This document shows, piece after piece, positions 9,419 through 17,645 of a DNA stretch of 64,000 bases (position 1 is the first letter of the stretch; each line of letters begins with the position of its first letter). Source of the stretch: Mailhella massiliensis (GTDB lineage Bacteria; Desulfobacterota; Desulfovibrionia; Desulfovibrionales; Desulfovibrionaceae). A model generated the notes under the pieces. The model worked only from the letters and a program-made list of their open reading frames with translations. It was not told the DNA's origin and searched no databases. A program made the position numbers and the translations under genes. The DNA lies in assembly GCF_900155525.1 (NCBI RefSeq), contig NZ_LT706951.1:194129-258128 (forward strand), written 5' to 3'.

Positions 9419-9450
9419 AGCCCCGCTTCCGGCTTTCCGGGAGCGGGGCT
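9419..9450 (+). terminator. Perfect hairpin after glf
   Basis: A 14-bp stem (arms 9419-9432 and 9437-9450, one G-U pair) with a CTTT loop begins 6 bases after the glf stop codon. There is no T-tract after it, so it may be a weak terminator or an mRNA 3'-end stabiliser. Confidence 0.5.
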
Positions 9451-9793
9451 CTTGAGATGGGTATGCCCGTTTGACGGGCACGGGTGGTTCGCAATCCTTT
9501 TCCCTTCGTCTTTTTATATATTGTGGCCGGTATTCTGCGCAGCTTTTCCTCACTTCCCTGTGACGGAAGGCTGCCCGGCGGAGTTTTTAAAGCCGTATGC
9601 ATACCTATGCTGTAACGCTGCCGGCCACAGTCAAAGAGGCGGGCTTTCTTTGCGCTGCGAGTCTTTCGGCAGAAGTCTGCCGCGCAGGGGCTGGAGGCAG
9701 GTTGAGGAAGGATGCCATGTCTGCCGTCCATGCAGGCTCGGGCAGGGAATTGCGAATGCCGGGAAAATTTTCGTATCCTTATAAGGAGACCTC
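9451..9793. other. Non-coding interval between glf and galE
   Basis: About 340 bases between the post-glf hairpin and galE. I see no ORF with a ribosome site and no RNA gene. The galE ribosome site (AAGGAG) lies at its right end. A TTGCGA/TATCCT pair at 9750-9779 is too close to the galE ribosome site to be a convincing promoter. Confidence 0.5.
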
Positions 9794-10810
9794 ATGAACA
9801 TCTTGCTGGCCGGCGGGGCCGGATACATAGGTTCGCACACGGCGGTGAGTCTGCTGGAAGCAGGTCACGGCGTGGTGATAGCGGACAACTACCGCAACAG
9901 CAGCCCGGAAGTGGTGAAGCGGGTGGAAAAGCTCACGGGCAGGAGCGTGCCCGCGTACAACGTGGACGTGCGCGACGGCGCAGCCCTTCTTGCCGTGATG
10001 GAAAAGCATCCTGTGGACTGCGTGATCCATTTTGCGGGCCTGAAGGCCGTGGGCGAATCGGTAAAAAAGCCCGTGGAATATTACCGCAACAACATCGACA
10101 CCACGCTGACGCTGCTGGAATGCATGAAGAAGACCGGGGTGCGGAACTTCGTGTTTTCCTCTTCCGCCACGGTGTACGGTGAGGAAAACCCCGTTCCCTA
10201 TGTGGAGACCATGAAGAAAGGTTCCTGTTCCAACCCTTACGGGTGGACCAAGTCCATGATGGAGCAGATTCTTGAAGATGCGGCCGTGGCGGACGGGGAG
10301 CTTTCCGTAGTGCTGCTGCGCTACTTCAACCCCATAGGGGCGCACGCTTCGGGCGAAATAGGGGAAGACCCGCAGGGTATTCCGAACAATCTCATGCCCT
10401 ACATCGCGCAGGTGGCCGTGGGCAGGCGCGATCATCTGACCATATTCGGCAACGACTATCCCACGCCGGACGGAACCTGCCGCCGCGACTACATTCATGT
10501 GGCGGATCTTGCGGAAGGCCATGTGAAGGCGGTGGAGTTCGCCGCGGCGCACAAGGGGCTGGAAGTGTTCAACCTCGGCACGGGAACTCCGTACAGCGTG
10601 CTGGAAATAGTGAAGGCCTTTGAACGCAACAGCCATGTTGCGGTGAAGTACGAGTTCGGCCCCCGCCGTGCGGGCGATCTGCCCGAGTTCTGGGCCGATG
10701 CCGGGAAGGCGCGGACCATGCTGGGCTGGCAGGCAAGGCGCAGCCTTGACGACATGTGCCGCGATACCTGGAACTGGCAGAAAAAGAATCCCCAGGGCTA
10801 CCGCGCGTAA
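9794..10810 (+). CDS. galE: UDP-glucose 4-epimerase
   Basis: 338 residues, standard GalE length. It is an extended short-chain dehydrogenase: GGAGYIGSH NAD-binding motif at residues 7-15, HFAGLKAVGES, SSSATVYGE and the catalytic Y149-x3-K153 (YGWTK). It interconverts UDP-glucose and UDP-galactose and so feeds UDP-Galp to Glf upstream. AAGGAG sits at good distance from ATG 9794. A strong intrinsic terminator follows, so galE closes the polysaccharide locus. Composition is GC-rich and typical of the core genome. Confidence 0.95.
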   Translation: MNILLAGGAGYIGSHTAVSLLEAGHGVVIADNYRNSSPEVVKRVEKLTGRSVPAYNVDVRDGAALLAVMEKHPVDCVIHFAGLKAVGESVKKPVEYYRNNIDTTLTLLECMKKTGVRNFVFSSSATVYGEENPVPYVETMKKGSCSNPYGWTKSMMEQILEDAAVADGELSVVLLRYFNPIGAHASGEIGEDPQGIPNNLMPYIAQVAVGRRDHLTIFGNDYPTPDGTCRRDYIHVADLAEGHVKAVEFAAAHKGLEVFNLGTGTPYSVLEIVKAFERNSHVAVKYEFGPRRAGDLPEFWADAGKARTMLGWQARRSLDDMCRDTWNWQKKNPQGYRA

Positions 10811-10831
10811 CGTGCTGTGGAAAGCAGAAAA

Positions 10832-10868
10832 GAAGCCGGAATCTCACGCAGGTTCCGGCTTCTTTTTT
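10832..10868 (+). terminator. Intrinsic terminator after galE
   Basis: Perfect 10-bp inverted repeat (GAAGCCGGAA at 10832-10841, TTCCGGCTTC at 10853-10862) with an 11-base loop, followed by six T at 10863-10868. Confidence 0.95.
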
Positions 10869-11038
10869 AATCTTCCATGTGCAGGAAGCGGGAGAAAGGC
10901 TGCAGGAACTTTGGCGGAACAAGGGCGCAGCCCTTGAGGGAAGGGGGAAGTGCAGGCTTTGCCGGGAACATGCGGCGCTTTTGCGGCGAGCCGGAAAAAG
11001 AGCGTGTTGCCGACCTCCCGCACACGGAAGAAAAATGC

Positions 11039-11088
11039 TTGACAGAGGGAGAGGGATTTTTCTATTTTTAAAAATAGAATAATTCTAA
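11039..11088 (+). promoter_or_regulatory. perR promoter overlapped by palindromic operators
   Basis: The -35 is TTGACA at 11039-11044 and the -10 TATTTT at 11063-11068 (18-bp spacing). A perfect 18-bp palindrome (TCTATTTTTAAAAATAGA, 11061-11078) covers the -10. A second 7-1-7 dyad (ATAGAATAATTCTAA, 11074-11088) agrees with the known PerR-box consensus TTATAATnATTATAA at 12 of 14 positions. The repressor gene starts at 11105, so autoregulation by the Fur/PerR-type protein is the natural reading. Confidence 0.75.
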
Positions 11089-11104
11089 TTTTCAGGTAAC
11101 AAAT

Positions 11105-11485
11105 ATGCGCTATGAAAAAAGTATTCTGGACATGGTTCATACGGCCAACACGCATATGACGGCGGAGCAGGTATTTCTTGCCTTGAAGCAGCGCTTCCCC
11201 TCCGTAGTGCTGGCCACGGTTTATAATAATCTGAACAGTCTCCTTCAGCAGGGAAAGATTCGTAAAATCAGTGTGGAGGGCGGGGCGGACCGATATGACG
11301 GCAATACGCGGCACGATCATCTGGTCTGCCTGCGCTGCGGGGAACTTCAGGATATTTCTCTTGCCGACATCACGGCGGAGCTTGAGCGGCAGACGGGCTT
11401 TCCCATTGAAGGGTACGATCTCAAAGTCCGCTATCTCTGCCCCCGGTGCCGGAAGGAGCAGGGCGGAACCTCCGGCGCGGACTGA
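11105..11485 (+). CDS. perR: PerR-like Fur-family repressor
   Basis: 126 residues, about 20 shorter at the N-terminus than typical Fur/PerR. It keeps the recognition helix (LATVYNNLNSLLQQGKI) and a dimerisation domain with two CxxC zinc pairs (C75/C78 and C112/C115). Residues matching the PerR regulatory metal site are visible: H17, D65, H70 and H72 in the THMTAEQ and DRYDGNTRHDH segments. PerR senses hydrogen peroxide by metal-catalysed oxidation and derepresses peroxide-defence genes. PerR-box-like sequence upstream supports this over Fur or Zur. The redox repair genes ccdA-thioredoxin and msrAB lie downstream, although a 468-base gap separates them, so shared regulation is only a suggestion. 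Confidence 0.8.
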   Translation: MRYEKSILDMVHTANTHMTAEQVFLALKQRFPSVVLATVYNNLNSLLQQGKIRKISVEGGADRYDGNTRHDHLVCLRCGELQDISLADITAELERQTGFPIEGYDLKVRYLCPRCRKEQGGTSGAD

Positions 11486-11953
11486 CCGGGGCGCAGGAGA
11501 GAGGAAAGCCTGCATGGTAAGGAAACGGCCGGAATTTCCGCATGATTCCCGAATGATGCCTGCCGAAAGGGGCTGCCGCAACCAGTTCCCCTTCCTTCGC
11601 CTGATCCGGGAGGGCAAGAAAGCACGCCCGGCCGCCTGCCGCAAGGAAAACGCCCGCTCCTGCGAAAGGGGGAGGAAAACAGAGGAGAGGATATTTCTGA
11701 AAGCCGGGCCTTCTCGCCGCACCATGCGGTAAAGGCGGGCAGACAGAGGGGGACATTTTTTCGGCGGGCATATCCGCCTTCTGAAGTTGCCGGGCAGAAC
11801 TACGGCGTCGTCATGTTTTCTGCCGGATGCCCGGAACGGAGAAAGAGGCGCATATTCCGCCCGGCAAAGTGCTGTACGGCAGGTCTGCAACCTGCCGCTT
11901 CGGGTAAAACATTCAGCGCCTGCATGTCAGGCTTTCCTCCGGGAGGTGATTCT
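11486..11953. other. Non-coding interval upstream of the CcdA-thioredoxin gene
   Basis: No credible gene. It holds one clear inverted repeat, CGGCAGGT/ACCTGCCG at 11877-11897 with a 5-base loop and no T-tract, about 57 bases before the TTG start of the next gene. I recognise no riboswitch class. It could be part of the 5' leader of the ccdA-msrAB operon. Confidence 0.4.
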
Positions 11954-13054
11954 TTGGATCTTCATTTCGGACTCTGCGCGGCGGTATTTTCCGCAGGAAT
12001 ATTTTCTTTCTTTTCGCCATGCATCCTGCCGCTTCTGCCGCTGTATTTCGGCTATTTTTCTTCCGACGGGCAGGCCCTTTCTCCCTTTGCCGACAGAATG
12101 AAGAAAACATTCGCCTTTGTGGCGGGCGTTTCCACGGTATTTTTTCTCATGGGGCTTGGGGCCGGTTTTGCCGGGGCCCTTTTTCAGAACAAAATGTTCC
12201 TGGTGTTCTGCGGCGCGCTCATTGTCCTTATGGGCATACATCAGACAGGGCTGCTGGAAATTCCCCTGCTGAACCGCACGCGGGCCTTTTCTTCTCCCGT
12301 GGCTCCCGGAAAGGGACTGCTCGGCGCGTTTGCACTCGGCTTTTTCTTTTCCTTCGGGTGGACGCCGTGCGTGGGGCCTGCGCTGGCCATGGTGCTCGGG
12401 ATTTCCCTTCAGCAGGGCGATGCGCTGACGGGCGGCATTCTGCTCCTCTTCTATGTGGCGGGATTCACCCTGCCGTTTCTGCTGCTGGCGGCGGGTTCCC
12501 GGGTGCTTTTAACCAGAATCCGCGGTCTGTACCCGTATCTCGACAAGATCAAGGTTGCGGGCGGCCTGCTGGTGATGACCATGGGCATATGGATGATTGC
12601 CGCCCAGCTCATCACGCCCCCGCAGCAGATGGAAGGCAATACGCTCAGCGGAGCCACAGTTTCCCGGGAGGACTGGGCGGGCAAACCCGTCTATCTGAAG
12701 TTCTGGGCCACCTGGTGCCCGGCCTGTCTTGCAGGCCTTGGGGAATTTCAGGAACTTGCGGAGGAATACGCCGGTCGTGACGATGTAGTCATTTATTCCG
12801 TAATAGCGCCCGGCATTCATAACGAAATGGACCGGAAAACCTTTTCCGACTGGGCAAACGGCCAGAAGTTCACGTTTCCCGTTCTTTTCGATGAAGGCGG
12901 AAGCATGGGGATGCAATACGGCATAAGGGCCTATCCCACCTCGGTATTTCTGGACGGAAAAGGCAATGTGGCCTTTGTCCGCATCGGGCACATGGGAAAT
13001 GAGGAAATCCGCAACCGCCTTGCAGAACTGGCAAAGAAGGAGGCACAGGAATGA
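11954..13054 (+). CDS. CcdA/DsbD-type membrane reductase fused to thioredoxin domain
   Basis: 366 residues from TTG 11954, chosen because GGGAGG (11941-11946) lies 7 bases upstream. The N-terminal half has about six membrane segments with two conserved cysteine-proline sites (FFSPCILP near residue 20 and FGWTPCVGP near 135), as in CcdA/DsbD. A C-terminal TlpA-like thioredoxin domain carries WCPAC (C255, C258) and the cis-proline segment [10 protein letters not shown]. It should pass electrons from cytoplasmic thioredoxin across the membrane to an extracytoplasmic partner. The ATGA overlap with msrAB (13051-13054) makes MsrAB the obvious client. It is a compact alternative to the three-domain DsbD. 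Confidence 0.88.
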   Translation: MDLHFGLCAAVFSAGIFSFFSPCILPLLPLYFGYFSSDGQALSPFADRMKKTFAFVAGVSTVFFLMGLGAGFAGALFQNKMFLVFCGALIVLMGIHQTGLLEIPLLNRTRAFSSPVAPGKGLLGAFALGFFFSFGWTPCVGPALAMVLGISLQQGDALTGGILLLFYVAGFTLPFLLLAAGSRVLLTRIRGLYPYLDKIKVAGGLLVMTMGIWMIAAQLITPPQQMEGNTLSGATVSREDWAGKPVYLKFWATWCPACLAGLGEFQELAEEYAGRDDVVIYSVIAPGIHNEMDRKTFSDWANGQKFTFPVLFDEGGSMGMQYGIRAYPTSVFLDGKGNVAFVRIGHMGNEEIRNRLAELAKKEAQE

Positions 13055-14184
13055 AACGCGCGTTGTTGATGCTGGCTGCGGCCGGCTGCCTGCTGTGTTC
13101 CTTTGCCGGTGGGGCCGTTGCCGTTACGAAGGAGGCTCCCATCATGAAAAACGACATACATGCGGCTGCAACGATTGAGGATCAGAACTGGAGAACGTGG
13201 AACGATGCGCCGCGCCTGAGGGAAATTTTCTATGCGGGCGGCTGCTTCTGGGGCGTGGAAGCCTATTTTTCCCAGATTCCCGGAGTGCGGGACGTGACGG
13301 TGGGCTATGCCAACGGCACGACGGAGCGCCCCTCCTACGAGCAGGTATGCAGCGGCCGGACGGGCCATGCGGAAACCGTTCATGTGATTTATGACCCGGA
13401 AGTGATCGGCCTGAAAAAGCTGACCGAACACTTTTTCAAAATCATCAACCCGCTTTCGTCGAACCGGCAGGGAAACGATGTGGGCAGTCAGTACCGGAGC
13501 GGCATCTACTATACCGATGAGGCGGATCGTCAACTTCTGCGCGCCGTACTGGATGCAGAGCAGAAAAAGTATGCTTCTCCCATTGTGACGGAGCTGCTCC
13601 CCCTGAAGAATTATTACCTGGCGGAAGACTATCATCAGGACTATCTGGTCAAGAATCCGGGAGGCTACTGCCATATCGACTTTTCCGGTCTGTCCGAGTT
13701 CGGCCGGATGGTCGATCCTGCCGACTACGCAAAACCTTCGGATGAGGTCCTCCGGGCCAGACTTACCGGGGAACAGTACATGGTCACGCAGAAGGGGCAT
13801 ACCGAACATGCGTATTCGGGCGAGTACGATCATCTCTTTGAGCCCGGCATCTATGTGGATATCGTGACGGGGGAACCGCTGTTCCTTTCTTCCGACAAGT
13901 TCGATTCCGGCTGCGGGTGGCCCAGCTTTTCCCGCCCCATTGAACCGGAAGTGATTGTGGAATACCCCGACAACAGCTACGGCCTGAGGCGTACGGAGGT
14001 ACGCAGCCGCGTGGGCGACAGCCATCTTGGTCATGTCTTCAACGACGGTCCGGCCAGACTGGGCGGTCTGCGTTACTGCATCAACAGCGCTTCTCTGCGC
14101 TTCATTCCCTATGAGGATATGGAAAAAGAAGGGTACGGGAAGTTCAAAAGTCTGGTGACGGACGCGGCTGTCCGGGAGAAGTAG
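13051..14184 (+). CDS. msrAB: Secreted bifunctional methionine sulfoxide reductase MsrA-MsrB
   Basis: 377 residues. An N-terminal signal peptide (about 1-25, with an [18 protein letters not shown] core) is followed by an MsrA domain with GCFWG and catalytic C65, then an MsrB domain from about residue 240 with [15 protein letters not shown] and catalytic C343 in [11 protein letters not shown]. The usual structural-zinc CxxC pairs of many MsrB proteins are absent, as in PilB-type fusions. It reduces both epimers of protein methionine sulfoxide outside the cytoplasm. Reducing power likely comes from the CcdA-thioredoxin protein encoded immediately upstream with a 4-base overlap. The layout parallels the Neisseria PilB strategy but with the membrane relay as a separate chain. 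Confidence 0.93.
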   Translation: MKRALLMLAAAGCLLCSFAGGAVAVTKEAPIMKNDIHAAATIEDQNWRTWNDAPRLREIFYAGGCFWGVEAYFSQIPGVRDVTVGYANGTTERPSYEQVCSGRTGHAETVHVIYDPEVIGLKKLTEHFFKIINPLSSNRQGNDVGSQYRSGIYYTDEADRQLLRAVLDAEQKKYASPIVTELLPLKNYYLAEDYHQDYLVKNPGGYCHIDFSGLSEFGRMVDPADYAKPSDEVLRARLTGEQYMVTQKGHTEHAYSGEYDHLFEPGIYVDIVTGEPLFLSSDKFDSGCGWPSFSRPIEPEVIVEYPDNSYGLRRTEVRSRVGDSHLGHVFNDGPARLGGLRYCINSASLRFIPYEDMEKEGYGKFKSLVTDAAVREK

Positions 14185-14222
14185 CTCCGGAACAGCCTCG
14201 GCATTTCGAGTTCATCCCTGCA

Positions 14223-14252
14223 GGCCGCGGAGATTGTTCCCGCGGCCTTTTC
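14223..14252 (+). terminator. Intrinsic terminator after msrAB
   Basis: GGCCGCGG (14223-14230) pairs with CCGCGGCC (14240-14247), followed by TTTTCT. It lies 39 bases after the msrAB stop. Confidence 0.85.
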
Positions 14253-14688
14253 TTATCTGATGCTTTGCCGAAGGGATGTGCTGCCTTACCGCAGGTTACT
14301 TTCCCTGGAAAAATCGCGGTGTTTTTCTGGAAGGCGTGGGGAATCCGCTTCCTGCAAGCCAGAGAGGCCGGGCGCATGCAGCCGTATTCCGTGCCGAAAA
14401 GAGATACTCCGTGCAGGAAGCGCTGGTGATCGAGGCTGAGGGGACGGGCTGAAACTGCCATGCGGACGGATTGTCTTCCCGGCCGGGGAGACTCGCCTGT
14501 AAAGAACTGCGTGGTGACCGTTTTGTTCCGAAGGGGCGGGTGTGCCTCGCGGGAAGCGCGTTTGTCAGCGGACACCCGGCCGGGGGCAGGAGCTTGCGGC
14601 AATACGGTATGAAGCCTCCGTTGCTCTGTTTGAAAGGAACGAGGCGGTCCGCCCCGCCATCTTTGGGGGAAGCGGCGGTTTGGCGTTT
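14253..14688. other. Non-coding interval between convergent genes
   Basis: About 435 bases between the msrAB terminator and the 3' end of the minus-strand phosphoesterase. Frames here lack ribosome sites and look like chance GC-rich ORFs. Nothing else recognised. Confidence 0.4.
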
Positions 14689-15900
14689 TCAGCTTTGGGA
14701 AGAGGCGGGGGCGTGCCTGAGCGTAAGAAGGGTTATTTCCGCCGCCACGCCGAGGCGCATGGGCACATAGCCCCACATGCCCGTGCCGGGGCTGACGTAA
14801 AGCGGCATGGAACCCGCCCGGTAAAGGCCGGAGCGGAATCCCCTGTTCATACGGGAAACAAGGGGAAAGAGGAAAAAGAACTGCCCTCCGTGCGTATGGC
14901 CGGAAAGCTGAAGGTGGCAGCCCAGTGCGGCGTTCTGTTCCGCGTTGCCCGGCCGGTGGGCCATGAGTATGCGCAGGCCTTCCCCTGCGCCCTGAAGCGC
15001 CTTTTGTGTATCGGGCGCGCCGAGGGAGGGATCTAGGCTGCGGAAAAGCACGGCGCACGGATCGGTTACCCCGGCGATGACGACGTTTCTCCCATGAACC
15101 TGATATTCCCGGTGTTCATTGACGAGTACGGTGAGTCCCCATGCGCGCCAGGTGTCCACCCAGTCGCGCAGGCCGGAATAATAGTCGTGGTTGCCGACGC
15201 TTACGGCAACGCCGAAGCGGGCGCGGAGCTTGGTAACGGGGTGGAGGAAGCGGCCGATGCGTTCGGGGGTGCCGTCCGCAAGGTCGCCGGTGATGAGCGT
15301 GAAATCCGGCTCCAGCGCATTGGTTCTGCGTACCACTTCCTCAAGCCATTCTCCGGTGAAGGTGGAACCTATGTGCAGGTCGCTCAGGTGTGCGATGGTA
15401 AGTCCTTCAAGCTCTTTCGGAAGGCCGCGTATGGTTACGTCCACCCTGTGCACGGAGGGGACGGCCAGCGCCCTTGTCATGCCGAAGGCCGCAGCCGCAA
15501 AGCTGAACAGCGCCATGCCGAGTTCCATGGGAACGGACAGGAGCGACGAAAAAAGCGCCTCCACGGCAGGGACGGGGCCGGGAAGAAACAGCGAGAGGGC
15601 AAAGGCAAGGGCAAGAAAAAGGTCGCGTACAAGTACGAGCCAGGAAAGTACCATGAACGCGGAGGAAATAAAGCCGCCCGCACGCATCAGGCGCAGGGGC
15701 AGGTTCGGCCGGAACGTAACGAGCAGGCGCATGCCCGTGATGGTCTGGGAAACAAGCAGCAGAAGAGCGGTGAGCGCCATTCTCCAGACCATGGGAACCG
15801 GTTCGTGCCACAGCAGGCTGAACGACATGTAGCCGGCCACGGCCAGCATGAAGGTGGTGCTTGATGCAAAGAACATGCGGTTGCGCGTGTAGTCGGCCAT
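14689..15900 (-). CDS. Membrane-anchored metallophosphoesterase
   Basis: 403 residues from ATG 15900, preferred because CAGGAC lies 6 bases upstream; an in-frame ATG at 15960 is possible. Four or more hydrophobic segments occupy residues 10-150. A calcineurin-like phosphoesterase domain follows with LSDLHIG, TGDLADG, GNHDYY and SGHTHGGQ, the complete metal-binding set. Relatives (YkuE-like) hydrolyse phosphodiesters, for instance in lipid or UDP-sugar precursors; the substrate here is unknown. It is the last gene of a minus-strand run with the 140-residue unknown, the Nudix gene and tsaC. Confidence 0.85.
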   Translation of the reverse strand: MADYTRNRMFFASSTTFMLAVAGYMSFSLLWHEPVPMVWRMALTALLLLVSQTITGMRLLVTFRPNLPLRLMRAGGFISSAFMVLSWLVLVRDLFLALAFALSLFLPGPVPAVEALFSSLLSVPMELGMALFSFAAAAFGMTRALAVPSVHRVDVTIRGLPKELEGLTIAHLSDLHIGSTFTGEWLEEVVRRTNALEPDFTLITGDLADGTPERIGRFLHPVTKLRARFGVAVSVGNHDYYSGLRDWVDTWRAWGLTVLVNEHREYQVHGRNVVIAGVTDPCAVLFRSLDPSLGAPDTQKALQGAGEGLRILMAHRPGNAEQNAALGCHLQLSGHTHGGQFFFLFPLVSRMNRGFRSGLYRAGSMPLYVSPGTGMWGYVPMRLGVAAEITLLTLRHAPASSQS

Positions 15901-15962
15901 GGTATGTCCTGCACGGCGCGCGGCGCGAGAATCCGCGTGGATGATGTTGGGCAAAGGCATGG

Positions 15963-15997
15963 CCCCTGCGGCGGCCCGTGAAGAGCGGCCGCAGGGG
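15963..15997 (-). other. Strong hairpin between two minus-strand genes
   Basis: Ten-base perfect arms CCCCTGCGGC (15963-15972) and GCCGCAGGGG (15988-15997) lie just after the stop of the unknown gene at 16004. No T-tract follows on the minus strand, so it is more likely a processing or attenuation structure than a full terminator. Confidence 0.45.
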
Positions 15998-16003
15998 GAA
16001 GAC

Positions 16004-16426
16004 TTATTTGACGGCGATGTATTTTTCCATGGCCTGCGCGGAGCAGGTCTGCCCCCGCCAGAAGGCCGATGCCCAGAGTATGAGCACGGAGGCCTGCGCG
16101 TCGTCGAGCTGGCGGAACTTGGTTTCCAAGCTGCGGGGGCTGCAGCCGTATTTCTTGTACAGTTCCTTTCTGTCGCACTGCTCCATCACATGCAGCAGAA
16201 GGTGGGTGAGGCGCAGGTGAGAGGTGTCGATGACGAGGTTCTTGTGCGCTTCAATAATGGTTTTCAGTTCTGCGGGAGTGAACAGCGATTTCAGCGCGGT
16301 GACGGTGCCGAACCAGAGATCTATGGTCCAGGGAAGCATGAATTCCGCGCCTGCCGTGCGGCTGCGGAAATGTTCCCTGAGCCAGACATCCTGTTCTTCG
16401 GCTGAGTTGCGGCCGTAGTGGAACAT
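16004..16426 (-). CDS. Conserved-looking protein of unknown function
   Basis: 140 residues, family not recognised. It is soluble, with Trp/His/Leu-rich helical segments (WTIDLWFGTV near 35; LTHLLLHVMEQCDRKELYKKYG near 75) and no signal peptide or membrane helix. It begins 14 bases after the Nudix stop, so it is very likely translated from the same mRNA as tsaC and the Nudix gene. That, and the clean frame, are the reasons to accept it. No function can be assigned. Confidence 0.65.
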   Translation of the reverse strand: MFHYGRNSAEEQDVWLREHFRSRTAGAEFMLPWTIDLWFGTVTALKSLFTPAELKTIIEAHKNLVIDTSHLRLTHLLLHVMEQCDRKELYKKYGCSPRSLETKFRQLDDAQASVLILWASAFWRGQTCSAQAMEKYIAVK

Positions 16427-16440
16427 GGCGACTCCGAATG

Positions 16441-16962
16441 CTAGAAGGGGCGGGTATAGGCAATGTCGCCGTAGGCGAGGGAAGGATCTTCCGCACAGGG
16501 CAGAAGCGGGCGGCGTCCTTCCAGCCAGTCGCGGAAATGCCCGATGATGCGGCTGTGATCGAAGCAGAGCGGACCGGGCAGCGCATCCAGCGGATAGAAT
16601 GCGGCGTCTGCCGCGTCGTCTCCGGCCTGCAGCAGCTCGGGCTGCGCGGCGCGGCCCACGAACACCGTGGTGAGGGTATGGCAGCGCATGTCGCGCAGCG
16701 GCCAGGAATAAACGCCGAGAAGACCGATGAGCTCCACATCGAGCCCGGTTTCTTCCTTCATTTCGCGTACGGCGGCGTGTTCCGCGCTTTCGCCTTCTTC
16801 AATGAAACCTCCGGGCAGGGCCATGCCGAGAGGGGGCGTTCCGCGCCTGACCAGCACGATGCCGCGCGTTTCATCGTAAATGATGACGTCGGCCGTAGGC
16901 AGGGGATTGCTGTATTTGACGACGAGCGTGCCGCAGGAAGGGCAGTAACGGGGATGATTCAT
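16441..16962 (-). CDS. Nudix hydrolase with N-terminal zinc-ribbon motif
   Basis: 173 residues. The Nudix box is complete: GGFIEEGESAEHAAVREMKE followed by ETGL, containing the REVKEE-type metal-binding glutamates. A CPSCG half-ribbon at residues 7-11 resembles NudC-like or ADP-ribose pyrophosphatase relatives that carry a zinc finger. It should hydrolyse a nucleoside diphosphate linked to another moiety; the exact substrate is not predictable. An AAGGAT ribosome site precedes the ATG. It lies 18 bases downstream of tsaC and 14 bases upstream of the next unknown gene. Confidence 0.88.
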   Translation of the reverse strand: MNHPRYCPSCGTLVVKYSNPLPTADVIIYDETRGIVLVRRGTPPLGMALPGGFIEEGESAEHAAVREMKEETGLDVELIGLLGVYSWPLRDMRCHTLTTVFVGRAAQPELLQAGDDAADAAFYPLDALPGPLCFDHSRIIGHFRDWLEGRRPLLPCAEDPSLAYGDIAYTRPF

Positions 16963-16980
16963 GCGTGATCCTTGAAGGTG

Positions 16981-17607
16981 TCAGAAGGTAAAGCCTGCGT
17001 CCTCCAGAGAGGAGGCGGGAAGCGCGCCCTGCCTGAGCAGGCGCAGACGGCGGTGCCCCAGCGGTTCCACAATGGTGCTGGCCTCGCCCCCGCCGGGAGC
17101 GGGGAGAGCGTCGAATACGCCGTCGGTTTCCGGGTTCAGGGAGGCGACAAGCTCCGCGTCGAGGGCGTCTGCGGAGGTCACGGCCGGTCTGCCGCTGATG
17201 TTGGCGCTTGTGGATACGATGGGAAAACCGCAGGCAAGCGCCAGTTCCCGGGCGGCGGGGTGCGAGCTTACGCGGGCGGCGATACGGCCGCTGCCGCCGG
17301 TAAGCGCTTCGGGCAGGCCGGAAACGACCGGCAGCAGCAGGGTGAGGGGGCCGGGCCAGAAGCGGCTGAGGATATCAAGATCTCCGGCAAGCTCGGGGCC
17401 GGGGCAGGCCACAAGGCCGAGCTGTTCCGCACTGCCGAGAATGACGGGCAGAGGCATGGACAGGGAACGGCGCTTGCACCGGAACACGCGCACGACGGCC
17501 GCTTCGTCGTCGGCACGGCAGCCTATGCCGAAAAAGGTTTCCGTGGGATAAATGAGCAGGCCGCCCATGTGTATGCGGCGGAATGCTTCCTGCCTGGTAA
17601 GAGTCAC
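16981..17607 (-). CDS. tsaC: Threonylcarbamoyl-AMP synthase (Sua5/YrdC family)
   Basis: 208 residues, a YrdC-like domain without the extra Sua5 domain. Motifs include LLIYPTETFFGIGC, KRRSLSMPLPVI, FWPGPLTLLLP and SANISG near residue 140. The enzyme makes threonylcarbamoyl-AMP from threonine, bicarbonate and ATP for the t6A37 modification of ANN-decoding tRNAs. The start is GTG 17607, with GGAGG five bases upstream. It is divergent from rlmH with only 37 bases between start codons, and its ribosome site overlaps the predicted rlmH -35 element. Confidence 0.9.
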   Translation of the reverse strand: MTLTRQEAFRRIHMGGLLIYPTETFFGIGCRADDEAAVVRVFRCKRRSLSMPLPVILGSAEQLGLVACPGPELAGDLDILSRFWPGPLTLLLPVVSGLPEALTGGSGRIAARVSSHPAARELALACGFPIVSTSANISGRPAVTSADALDAELVASLNPETDGVFDALPAPGGGEASTIVEPLGHRRLRLLRQGALPASSLEDAGFTF

Positions 17608-17609
17608 GC

Positions 17610-17645
17610 TTGCCTCCGTGGAAAGCTGGGCCTATAGTGAACAAA
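17610..17645 (+). promoter_or_regulatory. rlmH promoter predicting a leaderless mRNA
   Basis: TTGCCT (17610-17615), a 17-base spacer and TATAGT (17633-17638). Counting from the -10 places the transcription start on the A of the rlmH ATG (17645). No Shine-Dalgarno is present before that ATG. Confidence 0.6.

Noticed and set aside
9750-9779. TTGCGA-N18-TATCCT resembling a galE promoter
   Set aside because: The predicted transcription start would fall inside the galE ribosome site, leaving it incomplete in the mRNA.
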